This document shows, in pieces, positions 32,917 through 43,994 of a stretch of 64,000 bases of DNA. Below the pieces are notes generated by a model. The model did no database searches. It was not told where the DNA came from and saw only the letters and a list, made by a program, of their open reading frames with translations. The stretch is from Neofusicoccum parvum (lineage: Eukaryota > Ascomycota > Dothideomycetes > Botryosphaeriales > Botryosphaeriaceae): the NCBI GenBank assembly GCA_020912385.1, contig CP087208.1:2232001-2296000 (forward strand), given 5' to 3'. Made by a program: the position numbers and the translations under genes. Positions within the stretch are counted from its first letter, which is position 1. Every line of letters starts with the position of its first letter.

Positions 32917-35742
32917 TTAGATGTCGATGCTGCGCCTCTTCTCACGGTCGATAACGGGAGGATTGGGTTGGTGTGATGCAACCCGCTCAAGCAGACTTCC
33001 AGGCTGGAATTGACTGCCTTCGTTGAGATCGATCATGGGTCCCTTGGCCTTGCTACCGTCCATGACACCGTGACCAAAAGGCGCCGCAGATGCAGTGGGC
33101 CCAAACGTTGCAGACGCAAGTAAGCCGCGTCCGGTGAATGCATCATCGCCGTTCTCTGGAATGTTGGCATGATTGTTGGCAATGTAGTGGATTTTCTGTC
33201 CGTGTCCCCGCAAGCTCTTCGTGCGATCAACACCGGAAGTGACCGGTCGCGGTGCGCTGGCATCACGGCGGGCGCGCCAATCTTGGCTCGGCGGAATGGG
33301 AATGGGGACATCCGGGCTCGTGGCGGCGTCTACTAGACCACCAGGCCCGATCTGATCTGGACGGTAGCCTTTCCCCTTCTTTGAGAACTGCGGAGGCTCC
33401 TTGTACTGAGGCGTCAAGTCGACGAGCGGCTTGGGCATCGCACGGCGAGTGCTGGCAGTTCGTTTGAATTCGCCAGACTCGCGACCACGAGTCGAGCGGA
33501 CGGAAGACATACGCTGCGGACGACCACCATCCAGGGAGGCTCGGTTGCCTCGCGTGTGCATGGCATCAGCAGAGCTCAGGAGAGACGGACCCTCTGTGAA
33601 CGGTCCGGAGTTCTTCAGGCCCTTTTCACGCTCAGCAAGCTGTTTCTGGCGCTGAGAGTATGCGCGGCCGAGGAGACCACTGGAGGCAAATGTCCCATCT
33701 TCATCCTCGGACGGAATCTGCTGAACCAAAGTGGTCGGTGATGTGACACTGTGTGACGGAGGCATAAGTTGCGGATGCTCGCGGGAACGCATTGACGGTT
33801 TCCGCCCGCTAATGCCTCCACTGTTTGCTGATGCCGATCCGGAATCGTTATCTGCTGGCGATCTCGCACTTTTCGAGTCTGGCGCCAAGCTTGGCGAGTC
33901 GAACTGGCTCATGTCCAATAGCGGCTTGAATGAGCCCAGCTGGTAATGCGAATCAATCGACGCGCTCGGACGATGAACGGCCATGGCGGGCACTGAAGCT
34001 TGATTGCCAGAAGCTTTGCGGGCTCCAGAGCTGTTCAGGTTGGCCTGTTCAGTCGCCTTTGCCTTCTTCTGGCCCTCGCCCATCACATTGACCAGGTACC
34101 AGCTCCTCCAGCCTTGAACAGCGCTGTAGAAGTCGGCAGCTATGTTCTTGTCGTTGGAGCAGAAGAAGTGCACAAAAGTCGACGTTGACATGAACATGGT
34201 AGACTTTTGCTGACTCTTGATGGCAAAGCAGAACTTCTTTGGCGGCTTCACTTTGCGAGACTTGGTTTCAGGACTGGGGCTGTAAATGTCAAAGTCGGAC
34301 ATGTGGCAGACATTGGTCGCGTCTTTCCCGCTCTCATTCTTTGACAAGACGATTTGGCCATCGTTCCTCAGCGTGATGTATCTCTTGGACCATCTTCCTG
34401 GCTTCTGCGAATATTGCATCAAGCAAGAGTAGCCCTCCGGCTTCTCCGAAGGCACGGAGCTGGCCTTGAGTTCCGCGTCGTCGCCACCGGTTGGCGACTC
34501 GACTAGAATCAGGGTATTCTGCATGTCGTCATCCCAGGAGTTGAGGACATCACGGACATGCTCATAGTTCCGTAGCGGGCGCTGCACGCCAACCTTGGTG
34601 AAATACTCCAGGAGCACCGATGCCTTGGCGTCAATTGTTTCGGTAAGAACATTTGATGCAGTCCTGATGAGGTCTTGGGGTGTGGTAGTCGGCGTGATGG
34701 GAAGCAAGATCTTCTTGCCGTTGCATTCCACCATGACGCGCCTGTCGCCTGCGTTGACAGCAGAAATCGGCGCGTCAATCCCCGGGACGACCCCACCACC
34801 GCCTGCCTTGATGAAGGCGTCTGGGTTGTTGTTGGTGTCATTGCTGACCTGCCGCGGTTTTGGTGCGGGGATGAAGTTGGAATTTGGCTGCTGATCTTCC
34901 TTGCGCCTGCGCAGCAAGCCAGCCAGCCGATCCTTCCTGCGGGGTGAAGAAGGGCTTTGTGGAGAAGGTGGGACGGGAGGAGCATCCGACTCCGAACTCG
35001 CGCCGGCGGTCTTTGCGGTGCGCGGCCTCTCGCGTTCCACAACGTGCTGTCGGTCCTCCTCTTCCTGGCGAGTCCGCGCCGCCTGCGCGCGCGCAGCCTC
35101 TTGCCGGGCCTTGAGATCCTCAGCTCTCTTCTCTTGGTACTGGCGGATTCGTTCGGCATTGCGGCGCTCAGACTCCTCGGCCTCCTGCTTAGCGCGCAGC
35201 TTCTGAGCCTCCTCCAGCTTGGCCCTCTTCTCCGCCTTGAGCTCGGCGTTCATGCGGGCCTGGCGCTGGCTCTCGCCCTCCAGTAACCGGCGGGCCTCCT
35301 CGCGCGCGCGCGACGGCGAGCCCACGACATTGCCGTCAGCCGCGCCGTCCTGCCCCCCCGAGGTTGTAGGCCGGGTTGGCTGGCGACTGGGAGCGCCGCC
35401 GGGGTTGCTTTGGGCGCGCACGCGACGCTGCTCACGGGCGGCGGGCGGCGGGCCAGGCTGGGTCGGGGCGCGGTGCCCTTGGCTGGGGAGCGGAGGAGCA
35501 GCAGCGTCGGGCGCGACGGCAGCGGTGGTCGTTCTCGGGCGCTGGCGGTGGTAGCGCGACATGCTGCGGCTCACAGTGGCCGACTTGGGCGGCTCGGGCG
35601 ACGGGTCTGGCGGGACTGGAGGCATGGCGGGCAGATCATGCTGTTGCTGATGGTGGGCGCGGCGGACAGAGCGGTACCGCGAGAACTTGGGCTCCTGCGC
35701 GGCGGCGGGGGCGGGCTGGGGCTGGGGTTCTGCAGCCGCCAT
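32917..35742 (-). CDS. RA and PH domain adaptor protein
   Basis: Single exon, 941 aa. Residues 1-140 are Pro/Ala-rich and disordered. About 143-240 is a long Arg/Glu/Ala helix, probably coiled coil. About 334-415 is a Ras-association/ubiquitin-like fold (DRRVMVECNGKKILLPIT ... NTLILVES). About 435-550 is a PH domain (EGYSCLMQYSQKPGRWSKRY ... FYSAVQGWRSWYLV, with the expected tryptophan). The rest is Ser-rich and disordered, with basic and proline motifs. The RA-PH order resembles the MRL/Grb7-10 class of small-GTPase effectors that act at the plasma membrane. The GTPase partner is unknown. Another in-frame ATG at 36123 would add 127 low-complexity residues; the start at MAAAEPQPQP is preferred. 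Confidence 0.87.
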   Translation of the reverse strand: MAAAEPQPQPAPAAAQEPKFSRYRSVRRAHHQQQHDLPAMPPVPPDPSPEPPKSATVSRSMSRYHRQRPRTTTAAVAPDAAAPPLPSQGHRAPTQPGPPPAAREQRRVRAQSNPGGAPSRQPTRPTTSGGQDGAADGNVVGSPSRAREEARRLLEGESQRQARMNAELKAEKRAKLEEAQKLRAKQEAEESERRNAERIRQYQEKRAEDLKARQEAARAQAARTRQEEEDRQHVVERERPRTAKTAGASSESDAPPVPPSPQSPSSPRRKDRLAGLLRRRKEDQQPNSNFIPAPKPRQVSNDTNNNPDAFIKAGGGGVVPGIDAPISAVNAGDRRVMVECNGKKILLPITPTTTPQDLIRTASNVLTETIDAKASVLLEYFTKVGVQRPLRNYEHVRDVLNSWDDDMQNTLILVESPTGGDDAELKASSVPSEKPEGYSCLMQYSQKPGRWSKRYITLRNDGQIVLSKNESGKDATNVCHMSDFDIYSPSPETKSRKVKPPKKFCFAIKSQQKSTMFMSTSTFVHFFCSNDKNIAADFYSAVQGWRSWYLVNVMGEGQKKAKATEQANLNSSGARKASGNQASVPAMAVHRPSASIDSHYQLGSFKPLLDMSQFDSPSLAPDSKSARSPADNDSGSASANSGGISGRKPSMRSREHPQLMPPSHSVTSPTTLVQQIPSEDEDGTFASSGLLGRAYSQRQKQLAEREKGLKNSGPFTEGPSLLSSADAMHTRGNRASLDGGRPQRMSSVRSTRGRESGEFKRTASTRRAMPKPLVDLTPQYKEPPQFSKKGKGYRPDQIGPGGLVDAATSPDVPIPIPPSQDWRARRDASAPRPVTSGVDRTKSLRGHGQKIHYIANNHANIPENGDDAFTGRGLLASATFGPTASAAPFGHGVMDGSKAKGPMIDLNEGSQFQPGSLLERVASHQPNPPVIDREKRRSIDI

Positions 35743-36495
35743 GGTTGTACAGAGTTGCGGTGCAGCTGCAAGGGAGCGAGAGGCTCTGCGTATGGTAGAT
35801 TGAGGAATGCGGGCCGGCGCTGGTGAGCGGGCTAGCAGAAGGGGCCCAGGAAGGATCAGGGAACCTTGCGGGCCTCGCTCCAGGAGATCTTGCAGAGCTG
35901 ATCGCCCGGGAGCCCTGTCCACAGGGCCACAGGCGCGGCTAGCGTGTTTCGCGGGGAGAGTGGTCACGCCGCGACGGCGCAGCGGCGCAGCGGCGGGCTT
36001 AAAATACCGGCAACACGACGTGCGACAGCGGCATCCGTCAGCGGCGGCCGGCGTCAGGCGTGACGCTGCGCGGCGGGCGGCTGAAGAAGCGCGCGGCCAC
36101 GCAAGCAGGCGTGAATTCCCCACACGCGGCGGGCGCGATGCCGGTTCGAGCTGGTGCGGTAGGGCTGAGGGCGCGACGGCCGGGAAATTACGAAGTGTTC
36201 TCGCGCATCCAGGAGTGTCTCTGCCATGGTGACCCTGCCGGGCGCCAGCTCACACGAAGCATACGAGGAGTCAGTCCAAGAGTCTCAAGCGCAGCACCAC
36301 AGCCGCCAAGCGCTGCGCTGAAGTCTAACTCCAGATCACGCCCGCGGTGCCACCAAGCCCGCAAGCCTCCTTAAAGGCCGAACGGCTGCTCGCAGCACGA
36401 CGCCTCCGCCCGACAACCCGCTGCTGTGCAGCACTGCATCCCGCCCTAGCCCCTGCCCTGGCCGCACGCTGCCCTCGTGTCCCCCAAGCGCCGCA
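35743..36495. other. Divergent promoter region
   Basis: Lies between the RA-PH gene (minus) and the GT25-type gene (plus). GC-rich; no gene recognised. Confidence 0.45.
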
Positions 36496-37749
36496 ATGGA
36501 GCCCCGGTTTCAGCGCCTGGCGGCGGTGCTGATCTTCCTCGTCGTGTCGCTGTCGCTGTGGTTCCATTCGCCGTCCCTGGGCCACGGCAGCGCAGCCAAC
36601 CAAGCGAGCGCGAAACCGCCCCCGCAGCCCTTCACCGCGGGCCTCAACTACACGCGCCTGCACCCGGCGAACGCGACGCTCGGCGTAAGTTGTCCGCCAT
36701 GCTGCCCGCCACGCCGCGAGACGTCGAGCTGACCTTGCCGCGCCCCGCAGTTTGGTGCCGTCCTTGCCGTTTCGCGCCAGCACTCGCCGAGGCAGGAGGC
36801 CCTGTTCTTTGCCTCCAACCTGACCGGTGTGCACATTACCGTCCCGCGACAGCCGCAATGGTCCGACGACGACCTCAACGAGCTCAAGGCCGACGCCGAC
36901 TCCCGAATCACGCGCGGCTCGGCCCTGGCGTGGCTGGGTCACCTGAACGCGCTGAAATGGTATGCAATCTTGTCCCGCCGTGCAATTTCCGCCTCTAATT
37001 TGTGCCGCAGGTTCCTGGACTCCGGCCTCGAGACTGCGCTTGTTCTCGAGGACGATGTGGACTGGGACATCCACCTGAGGAGCATCCAGGTCCCGCTTGC
37101 ATCCGAGAACCTGCGTAGCCTCCTGGGCTCCGACAAGACGTACTGGAGCGACCCGAGCCAGTGGGAGATTCTCTATCTCGGCCACTGCGGCGACTTCTTT
37201 GGCGCGGACAAGTTTGATGACCTTCAGCACCGCGTTTACCGGGATGACACGCTTCTGCCACACCGCAGAATGCATTCCCACACCAAGGACTTCCTCGACA
37301 AGCTCGGCCTTGAAGAAGGCGAGCGCATGATTCATCGCTCCAAGTGGCCGCTTTGCACCTTTGGCTACGCTGTTACACGCGCCTCGGCACACCGCATCCT
37401 GACAGAACTCGCCGCAAAAGAGACTGAAGGGGGCTGCGATGCTTTCGACGTGCGTATCCTGGAGGCTTGCAGAGATCTGGATTATCAGTGCTACAGCGCC
37501 AACCCGGAACTCTTCCATCACATCTCGGCGCCCTCTGAGATTGCAGACGTCAACGAAGGCATCGACAGCACAGGCAGGCTGCAGTCACAAAAATTTGTGT
37601 CTGGTACAACCAACATTGCCTGCGGTGCCAGGTCTGAGTCGTTCTTCACCAAAGATCCGGCGACCTTGAAGTACCTGCAAAAGGAAGTGGGAGAAAAGGG
37701 CCATTGCCTCATGGATCCAATGGAGCAAGACTCGGACAAACCGTTTTGA
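36496..37749 (+). CDS. GT25-type glycosyltransferase, type II membrane protein
   Basis: Three exons, 36496-36684, 36751-36959 and 37011-37749, giving 378 aa. The N-terminal signal-anchor (LAAVLIFLVVSLSLWF, about 8-24) is followed by a Ser/Pro stem and a catalytic domain. Splicing rebuilds ALKWFLDSGLETALVLEDDV, where E146-D147-D148 is the LEDD metal/nucleotide-sugar motif of family 25 (LPS glycosyltransferase/collagen galactosyltransferase-like). Other conserved parts are WEILYLGHCGD and GYAVTRASAHRIL. Expected in the Golgi lumen; donor and acceptor cannot be read. It is unrelated to the first gene of the window, although both are single-pass glycosyltransferases. Confidence 0.87.
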
Positions 37750-38721
37750 TTTCAGCAGAGATACCCCTACCATTTTACTTCTTCTTTTCTCTCTCTCTAG
37801 GGATGTGTAGACGCGGCGTTTGATAGAGACCAGAACATTCTGTATAGATGTTCGCCTGACGTCTCACGACATGTCCATGTATTGAAAATACTTTTGTTTT
37901 ATTTATAAACCCACTGCACTCAAATCGGGAGTTATGTGCTTATTCGGGTGTCTCGGGAAGGTTGTGTTTCCGTTCTGCAATTGCATGAATAGCACAAGCA
38001 TGATCCGCGACTTCCGTTGTTACAGCCTTAGGTTAAAGTGAACTTTGGGGGGCGAATCAATATGCAACGTGATAATAACCTCATCGCAACCTTAAGTAAA
38101 GATAGACGTAGACAGGGAGGAGGAAATAAGCCCAGTGGCTGCAGGGACTGGTCCGGGATAGTTTGCACACATGATGGCAGGCGGAGCTTTCTCACGCAGC
38201 ATCCGACTCCATCTAATCTTTTGACATTCACATCTCGTCACTACTCCTAAATGCACTTTTCCTCATCATTAATCTCCGCTCTAGACTGGGAATTTATCCT
38301 AGCAACCTCAAAAGTTGGCTTTGAGTTGAGCACACGTCGATACCTCGGAGTCATCAGCTCCGTGACGGCACAACGCGTGCAAGGAGGAGGCCAAAACCCA
38401 TCCTATCGCAAAGAGAATGGGCAGCTTTAAAGAGTCCCCAGACTTGGCGCGACGCCATCCCTAGAGGTGGGGCAGTTGTATCTTTGTTCTACTTGTCATC
38501 TCTTAGCCACATGCTCGGTTTCCTTTACACTCTTCGTTCACCTTACCAGAAAGTGATACAAGGTCGATGTCACGTGTAGTGGCGCCTGGTGCCTGCGCTA
38601 GCGCGCTGATGCCTGGATTCCCGACGCGCAACCCCGCAAGTAGGCCCAGACATCGCAACACTGAAAAGTCGCTTCTCTTAAGCGCGCCCTCTCAATCATC
38701 TGCACAGCTCTCTCGGGGGCC
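37750..38721. other. Intergenic, no gene recognised
   Basis: 3' region of the glycosyltransferase gene, with an AT-rich stretch at 37,880-37,920, then the promoter of the F-box gene. No repeat or RNA gene recognised. Confidence 0.5.
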
Positions 38722-40405
38722 ATGGCCCGGTCTCTTGTCACGCTCCCGGAGGAGCTTCTGTCCAATGTCGCCAGCTTTCTGGATAACGACGACCTCGGTT
38801 CATTGAGACTCACCTGCAAACAGCTCGTTGTTGCAGCCACACATGCTCTGTTCTCTCTGGTCCGGCTTTGTCCATCAGACGACAGTTTGGAGTTTTATCA
38901 CAGGATTCTGGAACATCCAGAGTTCAGCAAGCATGCTAGACACGTGGAGCTCAATACACTCGACGAGAATGAGGCAAGTTCCCGCGAATCCAGTGAGTCG
39001 CCTCGTTTTACTAATGCACCGACAGTCTGAGGAGGAAGAGGGGGGGACAGAGCTTAGCGACGACTTCAGCAAGGCTCTCGGTTTGTTCAAGAAACTTCCC
39101 AACTTGACCAGCGCAACCCTTCGGTTCTCCGAGAACGCAAGCTCTGGAGATATGTGGTCGGAGTGGCCTCAAGATTGCGATTTCCGCCAGCCGATCCTGA
39201 GGCAATTTTTCAAGACGCTCTCCCACCCATCTGCGTCAAAAATCAATGACATTTGCATTGATAATCTCCAGAACATAAACGAGACAGGGTTTATGCAGTC
39301 GCCTGAAGCCCTGAAAGTAATGTCCAGGCTCAAAGCCTTGCGTCTCTATGTTGTCACAGAGCACCATTCAGCTGCCCCGGAACTTGACCTGGAGATGGAT
39401 GAGTAAGTCTCGCTTCTGAACGCTGTTTCGGTACGGCTTTGAACTGTTCATACGGATGGACGCTGGATTGCTCTCTTGTCAATTCGACCAACGAGGAATA
39501 CTTTGATTGGTTGTAAACATGCTGACTAGACCTATAGGCTGCACAGCTTCATGGCCGAACTTCGTCCTCTATGGCTGGAGCCTGCCTCCAGCAACCTCAC
39601 AACCCTTGTGCTGTATCAAACTAATTTCCACTTTGGTTATTGCCCCAGACTCGACATTCGTGGGCTCCGCTTCCCCCATCTTCATACACTCGCACTTGGA
39701 AATTACGTCTTCTCACATGACTGGCAATTGGAGTGGCTCAGCAGCCACTCATCCACCCTACGCAACCTATACCTAGACGACTGTATCATCGTTTACTACT
39801 CCAGACTCTTTGATTGCCTCATTGACGCCGACGGCTATCCTGTCATGTTAAATGGCCATGGCGGTACAACGCGCGGGCCCGGGACGTGCCAAAACCGTTT
39901 CTACGACCTGACGTGAGTTGATATCGCCTCCCCGTATTGTAGAAGCCGCTCATACTTCCACTACGGCGCATCTATCTGCGAGTAAAGCTAGTAGTAGAAG
40001 ACCCGGTGTGAAAAAATAGGTCATCGGGAATTAACGTTAACATTCATGGCAATGTCTAGTTGGTCCCGCGTTTTTACACACCTCCGCACCTCGCTTATAA
40101 ACCTTCGTCACTTCCGCATCGGCAAGTCCAGGCGCTGGGACCTTAACAATAACTTGTTCGACCGTGCTGTGTATGAAGATCTTCATATTGGCATCTTCCC
40201 AGATCGCTATATGATCTTCAACATGGGTATCGGGCCATACCAATACACGACTAGTTTCACCGAACAAGATGGGAAAGGAACGGAAGAAGGTGACAAGGCG
40301 TGTACATTTTCGGAACGATGGGTGGAGCAGGACACGGAGGATAGTAATGCACTTAATGAGGTGTTAAAGGCGATTGGGCAGCCAATACTAACGAGTACAA
40401 ACTAA
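38722..40405 (+). CDS. F-box protein with a GC-AG intron
   Basis: Four exons, 38722-38973, 39026-39402, 39538-39912 and 40060-40405, giving 449 aa. The F-box is at about 7-45 (LPEELLSNVASFLDNDDLGS ... LTCKQLV). The rest has scattered leucine-rich segments (FPHLHTLALGNY, STLRNLYLDDC) as in many ascomycete F-box proteins of unknown substrate. Intron 1 starts GCAAGT rather than GT and has a good branch sequence (TTACTAATG) and CAG acceptor. The only nearby GT donor would introduce an immediate stop. Introns 2 and 3 are GT-AG. The gene ends 25-30 bp before AT-rich, transposon-derived DNA begins, and it is itself not RIP-mutated. Confidence 0.8.
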
Positions 40406-40589
40406 ATACCGCAATTACGAAAACCCCCACTTTAATAGCGACCCAAGATGCGAATCCCGGCCTAGGATTAGTAATAAATAGGGCCTTTTCCTCCTCTTTT
40501 CCTTTATTAACTTCCTATTAAATTATTCTAATACTTCTTTTTTTATTTTTCTTACTAATTCCTACTTAAAAAGTAAATAGTTAAGTATA

Positions 40590-40716
40590 TTTAGCTTAAT
40601 AGATAGGAGCTAGAAGGAATAGATTAATAGCTATAACTTTTAAACTCCTTACTAAATAGATATATACTATCTAGGTATAGAATCCAGGCTTTATAGTCTT
40701 AGTACTTAGCTTAGAC
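40590..40716 (+). pseudogene. RIP-mutated LINE reverse-transcriptase fragment
   Basis: From about 40,601 to 40,716 the sequence parallels 52,541-52,656 within the larger LINE, in the reverse-transcriptase palm region. It stops exactly where the Ty3/gypsy LTR begins, so the gypsy element appears to have inserted into this LINE copy. Sequence at 40,430-40,590 is AT-rich and unassigned. Confidence 0.65.
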
Positions 40717-40902
40717 TGTCAGGGCTCAACCTCAGGATGATCGCTGAAAGGTGTATTGCGCTATGTACGTTAAGCTAAGACTTAAGGAGAGAAGAAAGGA
40801 AAGTAGAAGAAGAGAACAACTTAAATACAAGAATTGCTTGGCATCACATGACCTGCCGATGATCCTCTGAGGCTTCTCCTAAGGCTTCAGACTCTAATAT
40901 CA
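40717..40902 (-). repeat. 3' LTR of the gypsy element
   Basis: On the plus strand it runs from TGTCAGGG to AATATCA, so the element-strand ends are TG...CA. It is similar over its length to 46812-47001. The copy here keeps more C and G than the other. Confidence 0.8.
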
Positions 40903-41378
40903 CCCCCCCCTTCCCTCTCCTTCTTTCTGTTTTCGGACGGTGTCGGGTTCAATTCCCAGTGGGGGCGGATCTTTTTCCATTATGGAGGGGTATACAAGGT
41001 GAAAAAGCGAAGAACTTTGACATCAAACGGCTACATGGCGTAGTTGGAAACTTGGCTGACCGGCAGCATGCGACGGTGATACGTTGCGTTGAGGTGGTGA
41101 CATCTCTCAGTTGATAGGCTGTTACAGGCTTGTCGACTAGCTGTCGAATTGAGGGCCTGTCTGTTGACAGGAAGAGGGTTCTCCGGCACTGGCGGATTCC
41201 GTCCAGTGGTCTGTAATGCCCGACCAGGTGACCTAGTACTGTCGTCTCGCAGTTCACTGCTGGTTGATAGGAAGGATCAATGTCACCTGGGTCGGGCTCG
41301 GCTTCGGCCGGGCTAAACCGCTTGTCTTTTTGCTCACTGCCAGTTCTCGTTCAGTTGCCTGTTAGTCCAATTTTGGTA

Positions 41379-43994
41379 CTAGAGTTCCTGTGGGGGTCGT
41401 TGCTGGTTCTTTTGCTCTAGGTAGGAGTCTAGCGCTGCTGTGTCCTGCAATGCTGATGCCGGTTCCCATGTTGGCCGAGCATACCCTTCCCATTTGACTT
41501 GATACTGCAATTGGCGCCTTCTTTGACCTGGTTTCCTTGCTATTCTTTCATTGAGGATCGCTTCTACCCTCCATTCATCTTGGCCGTCTACTTGAACTGG
41601 TGGAGGCTGGTAGTCATCTTGTGCTTGGCTTGGTAGTGGGTCCATTCCTGCGAGCTGAAGGAGGTCAACATGGAAGACATTATGAACTGCTCCGGGAATA
41701 TCCAGTTTGTAGTTGTGAGATCCAACTACTTCGATAATAGTGAACTTTGCTGCCTTATCATCGAGCTTCTTGCTTGGCCTATCTGTTTTCAGGTGCTTTA
41801 GGTGTAGCCAAACCTTGTCACCTACTTTGTACGCTGGTGAAGGGTTCCTTTGCCGGTTGGCTTGCCTCTCTTGTTCCTGTTGAGCCTCTGCCATTGCCAT
41901 CTGCGCCCAATCCGTAACTTCTTTGATCTTTGCTACAATGGCCTCCGCTCTTGCCACTGGGGATTGTCTCTGTAGGTCATTGGGTTGAATGTCCTCAAGC
42001 AGTTCCAGTGGCTCGAGGTGGAACCCGTGGGAGAGGAAGAAGGGGCTTGTCTGAGTCGTTGTTGACGTTCTTCCATTGAGGGCCAGCTGAACAACCGGTA
42101 ACCAGTCCGCCCAGTCTTGCTGGTAGTGATCCATAAACAGTGCGAGTTTCCTTGCCACTTCAGTGTTCATTCTTTCCGTTGATCCATCCGTTTGGGGGTG
42201 GTAGGCCGTTGAGATACGTCTCTTGATCTTAAGCAGTTGACAAATACGTTGCTAAAGAAGGCTCACAAATTGCGTTCCCCTATCAGATACGATTGCTGCT
42301 GGGACACTATGATTCCGGTAGAAGCATCTAATGAACAGCCTTGCAATGGTTTCCGTTTCAGTATTCGGGCAGGCCTTAAGGATTACTCCTTTCCCTAGGC
42401 GGTCGGTTATTACCATGAGCATTTCACAACCGTGACTGGGTGGTAGTGGTCCAGTAAAGTCAATAGAGATCTCTCTCCATTGGCGGCTTGGTACTGGTAA
42501 TGGCTTAAGTAATCCTTGCTTCCTATCTCTCCAGACCTTTGTCCTTCCACAGATATCACAGTTCCTACAGAATCTTCGGACATCGTTAACGAATCCTGGC
42601 CAGAAGAAGTGCCTTGCCACGAGAGAAACTGTTTAGATACGTCTAGGATGTGCTGAGAGGGGGGAGTCGTGTATCTCCTAAATGATTCTTGTTCGCAGTG
42701 GTTTAGAATCCGGTACCCATTTCCTATCCCTGAAGAGGAGGCTTCCTTGGTTGTCCAGTGAGCACTCAGTGATTGAGACCTTAAACTTTTTAGCAAACTC
42801 TAGTGGGAATGTTCTTTCCCCTTGCTGTACTGCTTCTCGGAGTTGCCTTAATACTTGGTCCTGCTGGAGTGCCTCTTGCCATTGATCCTCTAGGGAAGGA
42901 GGTTCTCGTGCTTGTTGTCCTGGTCGTGCTTGTCGAGGTTTGACTGCCATGGCTTCTTTAGATAGAAGTGAATCTTCATTGCTCTATTCTTGTTCTTCAG
43001 GGTCCTCTGGTGATCCAGTGTTAAGGACCAATCCGTGGGGTATTAACTGAAGTAATTAAGCCGTTCTTTGCTCAAGTCTTTCATCCATATCCGTTGTAGG
43101 CAAGTCTTGGTCCCTTCTTGTCAATGCGTCTGCCAATCCATTGGTTTTCCCTAGGGTATACTCAATGATAAAGGAGAAGCGGCTAAGCTCCCTCCACCAT
43201 TAAATCTGCCTTTTAGAAAGCCTTCTTGCTGTAGTAAAGTATTCCAGGTTCTTATGATCAGTGAGAATCTTAAACTGATGAAGTCCTTTTAGTTCGGCAT
43301 CCCACTGGCGTAAACACTTAACCACCGCAAGTAGTTCCTTATCATAGATCGGGTAGTTGCATTCTGCTGGGAGGTTCTTTTTCGAAAAGAATGCTACGGG
43401 GCGTAGGAAACCGTCATTATCGAATTATTAGAGCACTCCTCCCGTACAGTAACCAGATGAGTCCGTTACGAGGATCGTTTCTCGCTCTGGGTCGAACTGT
43501 ATAAGGACTGGAGCGGTAATAAAGGCCTTCTTAAGCTTCTCAAACGCGGCGTTGGTTTCCTGGTTCCATTGGAAAACCGTATTCTTTCTTGTAAGGGAGA
43601 CGAGGGGAGATACCAGGTTTAAAAAACTCTTAATAAACCGTCGGTAAAAATTAGTAAAACCAAGAAATCCAAGGACTCCTTTAGCTGTGGTAGGTGCTTT
43701 CCATTCTTGAATTACCTTGATCTTCTCTGGGTCCATGCGGATGCCTTGCCCAGCCTCAATGATATACCCAAGATACTTAGTAGACTGGACCTCAAATTCG
43801 TATTTCTTTAGGTCAAGTTGTAGACCTGTAGCGTCTAGTTTCTCTAGTACCTTGTTTACCTTCTCACGGTGCTCCCGGCGGGATCCATCCGTAAAGATAA
43901 GGATATCGTCAACGTAAGCTGAGACGAAGTCATCTAGAAAGTCCTTTAGGGTCCAGTTGATATACCGTTGAAAGGTACTTGGAGTATTTACCAA
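41379..43994 (-). pseudogene. Gypsy pol remnant: RT, RNase H, integrase, chromodomain
   Basis: Reading leftwards: 43,994-43,428 carries the reverse-transcriptase part with the YVDD catalytic motif (SAYVDDILIFTDGS) and the start of RNase H (ETILVTDSSG). From about 43,430 to 42,950 several stops interrupt RNase H. At 42,620-42,252 are the integrase HHCC finger (CRNCDICGRTKV) and DDE core (DFTGPLPP, SDRGTQF). A single TAG follows, then at 42,170-41,379 the rest of the integrase and a chromodomain (LQYQVKWEGYARPTWEPAS). Chromodomains direct insertion towards heterochromatin in chromoviruses. The damage is mainly isolated C-to-T/G-to-A type stops. Confidence 0.9.

Noticed and set aside
35743..36123. 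127-residue N-terminal extension of the RA-PH protein
   Set aside because: Low-complexity Arg/Ala/Pro; the downstream ATG gives a normal start before the conserved region.
40933..40975. B-box-like GGTTCAATTCC suggesting a tRNA
   Set aside because: No matching A-box, anticodon arm or acceptor pairing could be found around it; it lies inside the gypsy 3' region.
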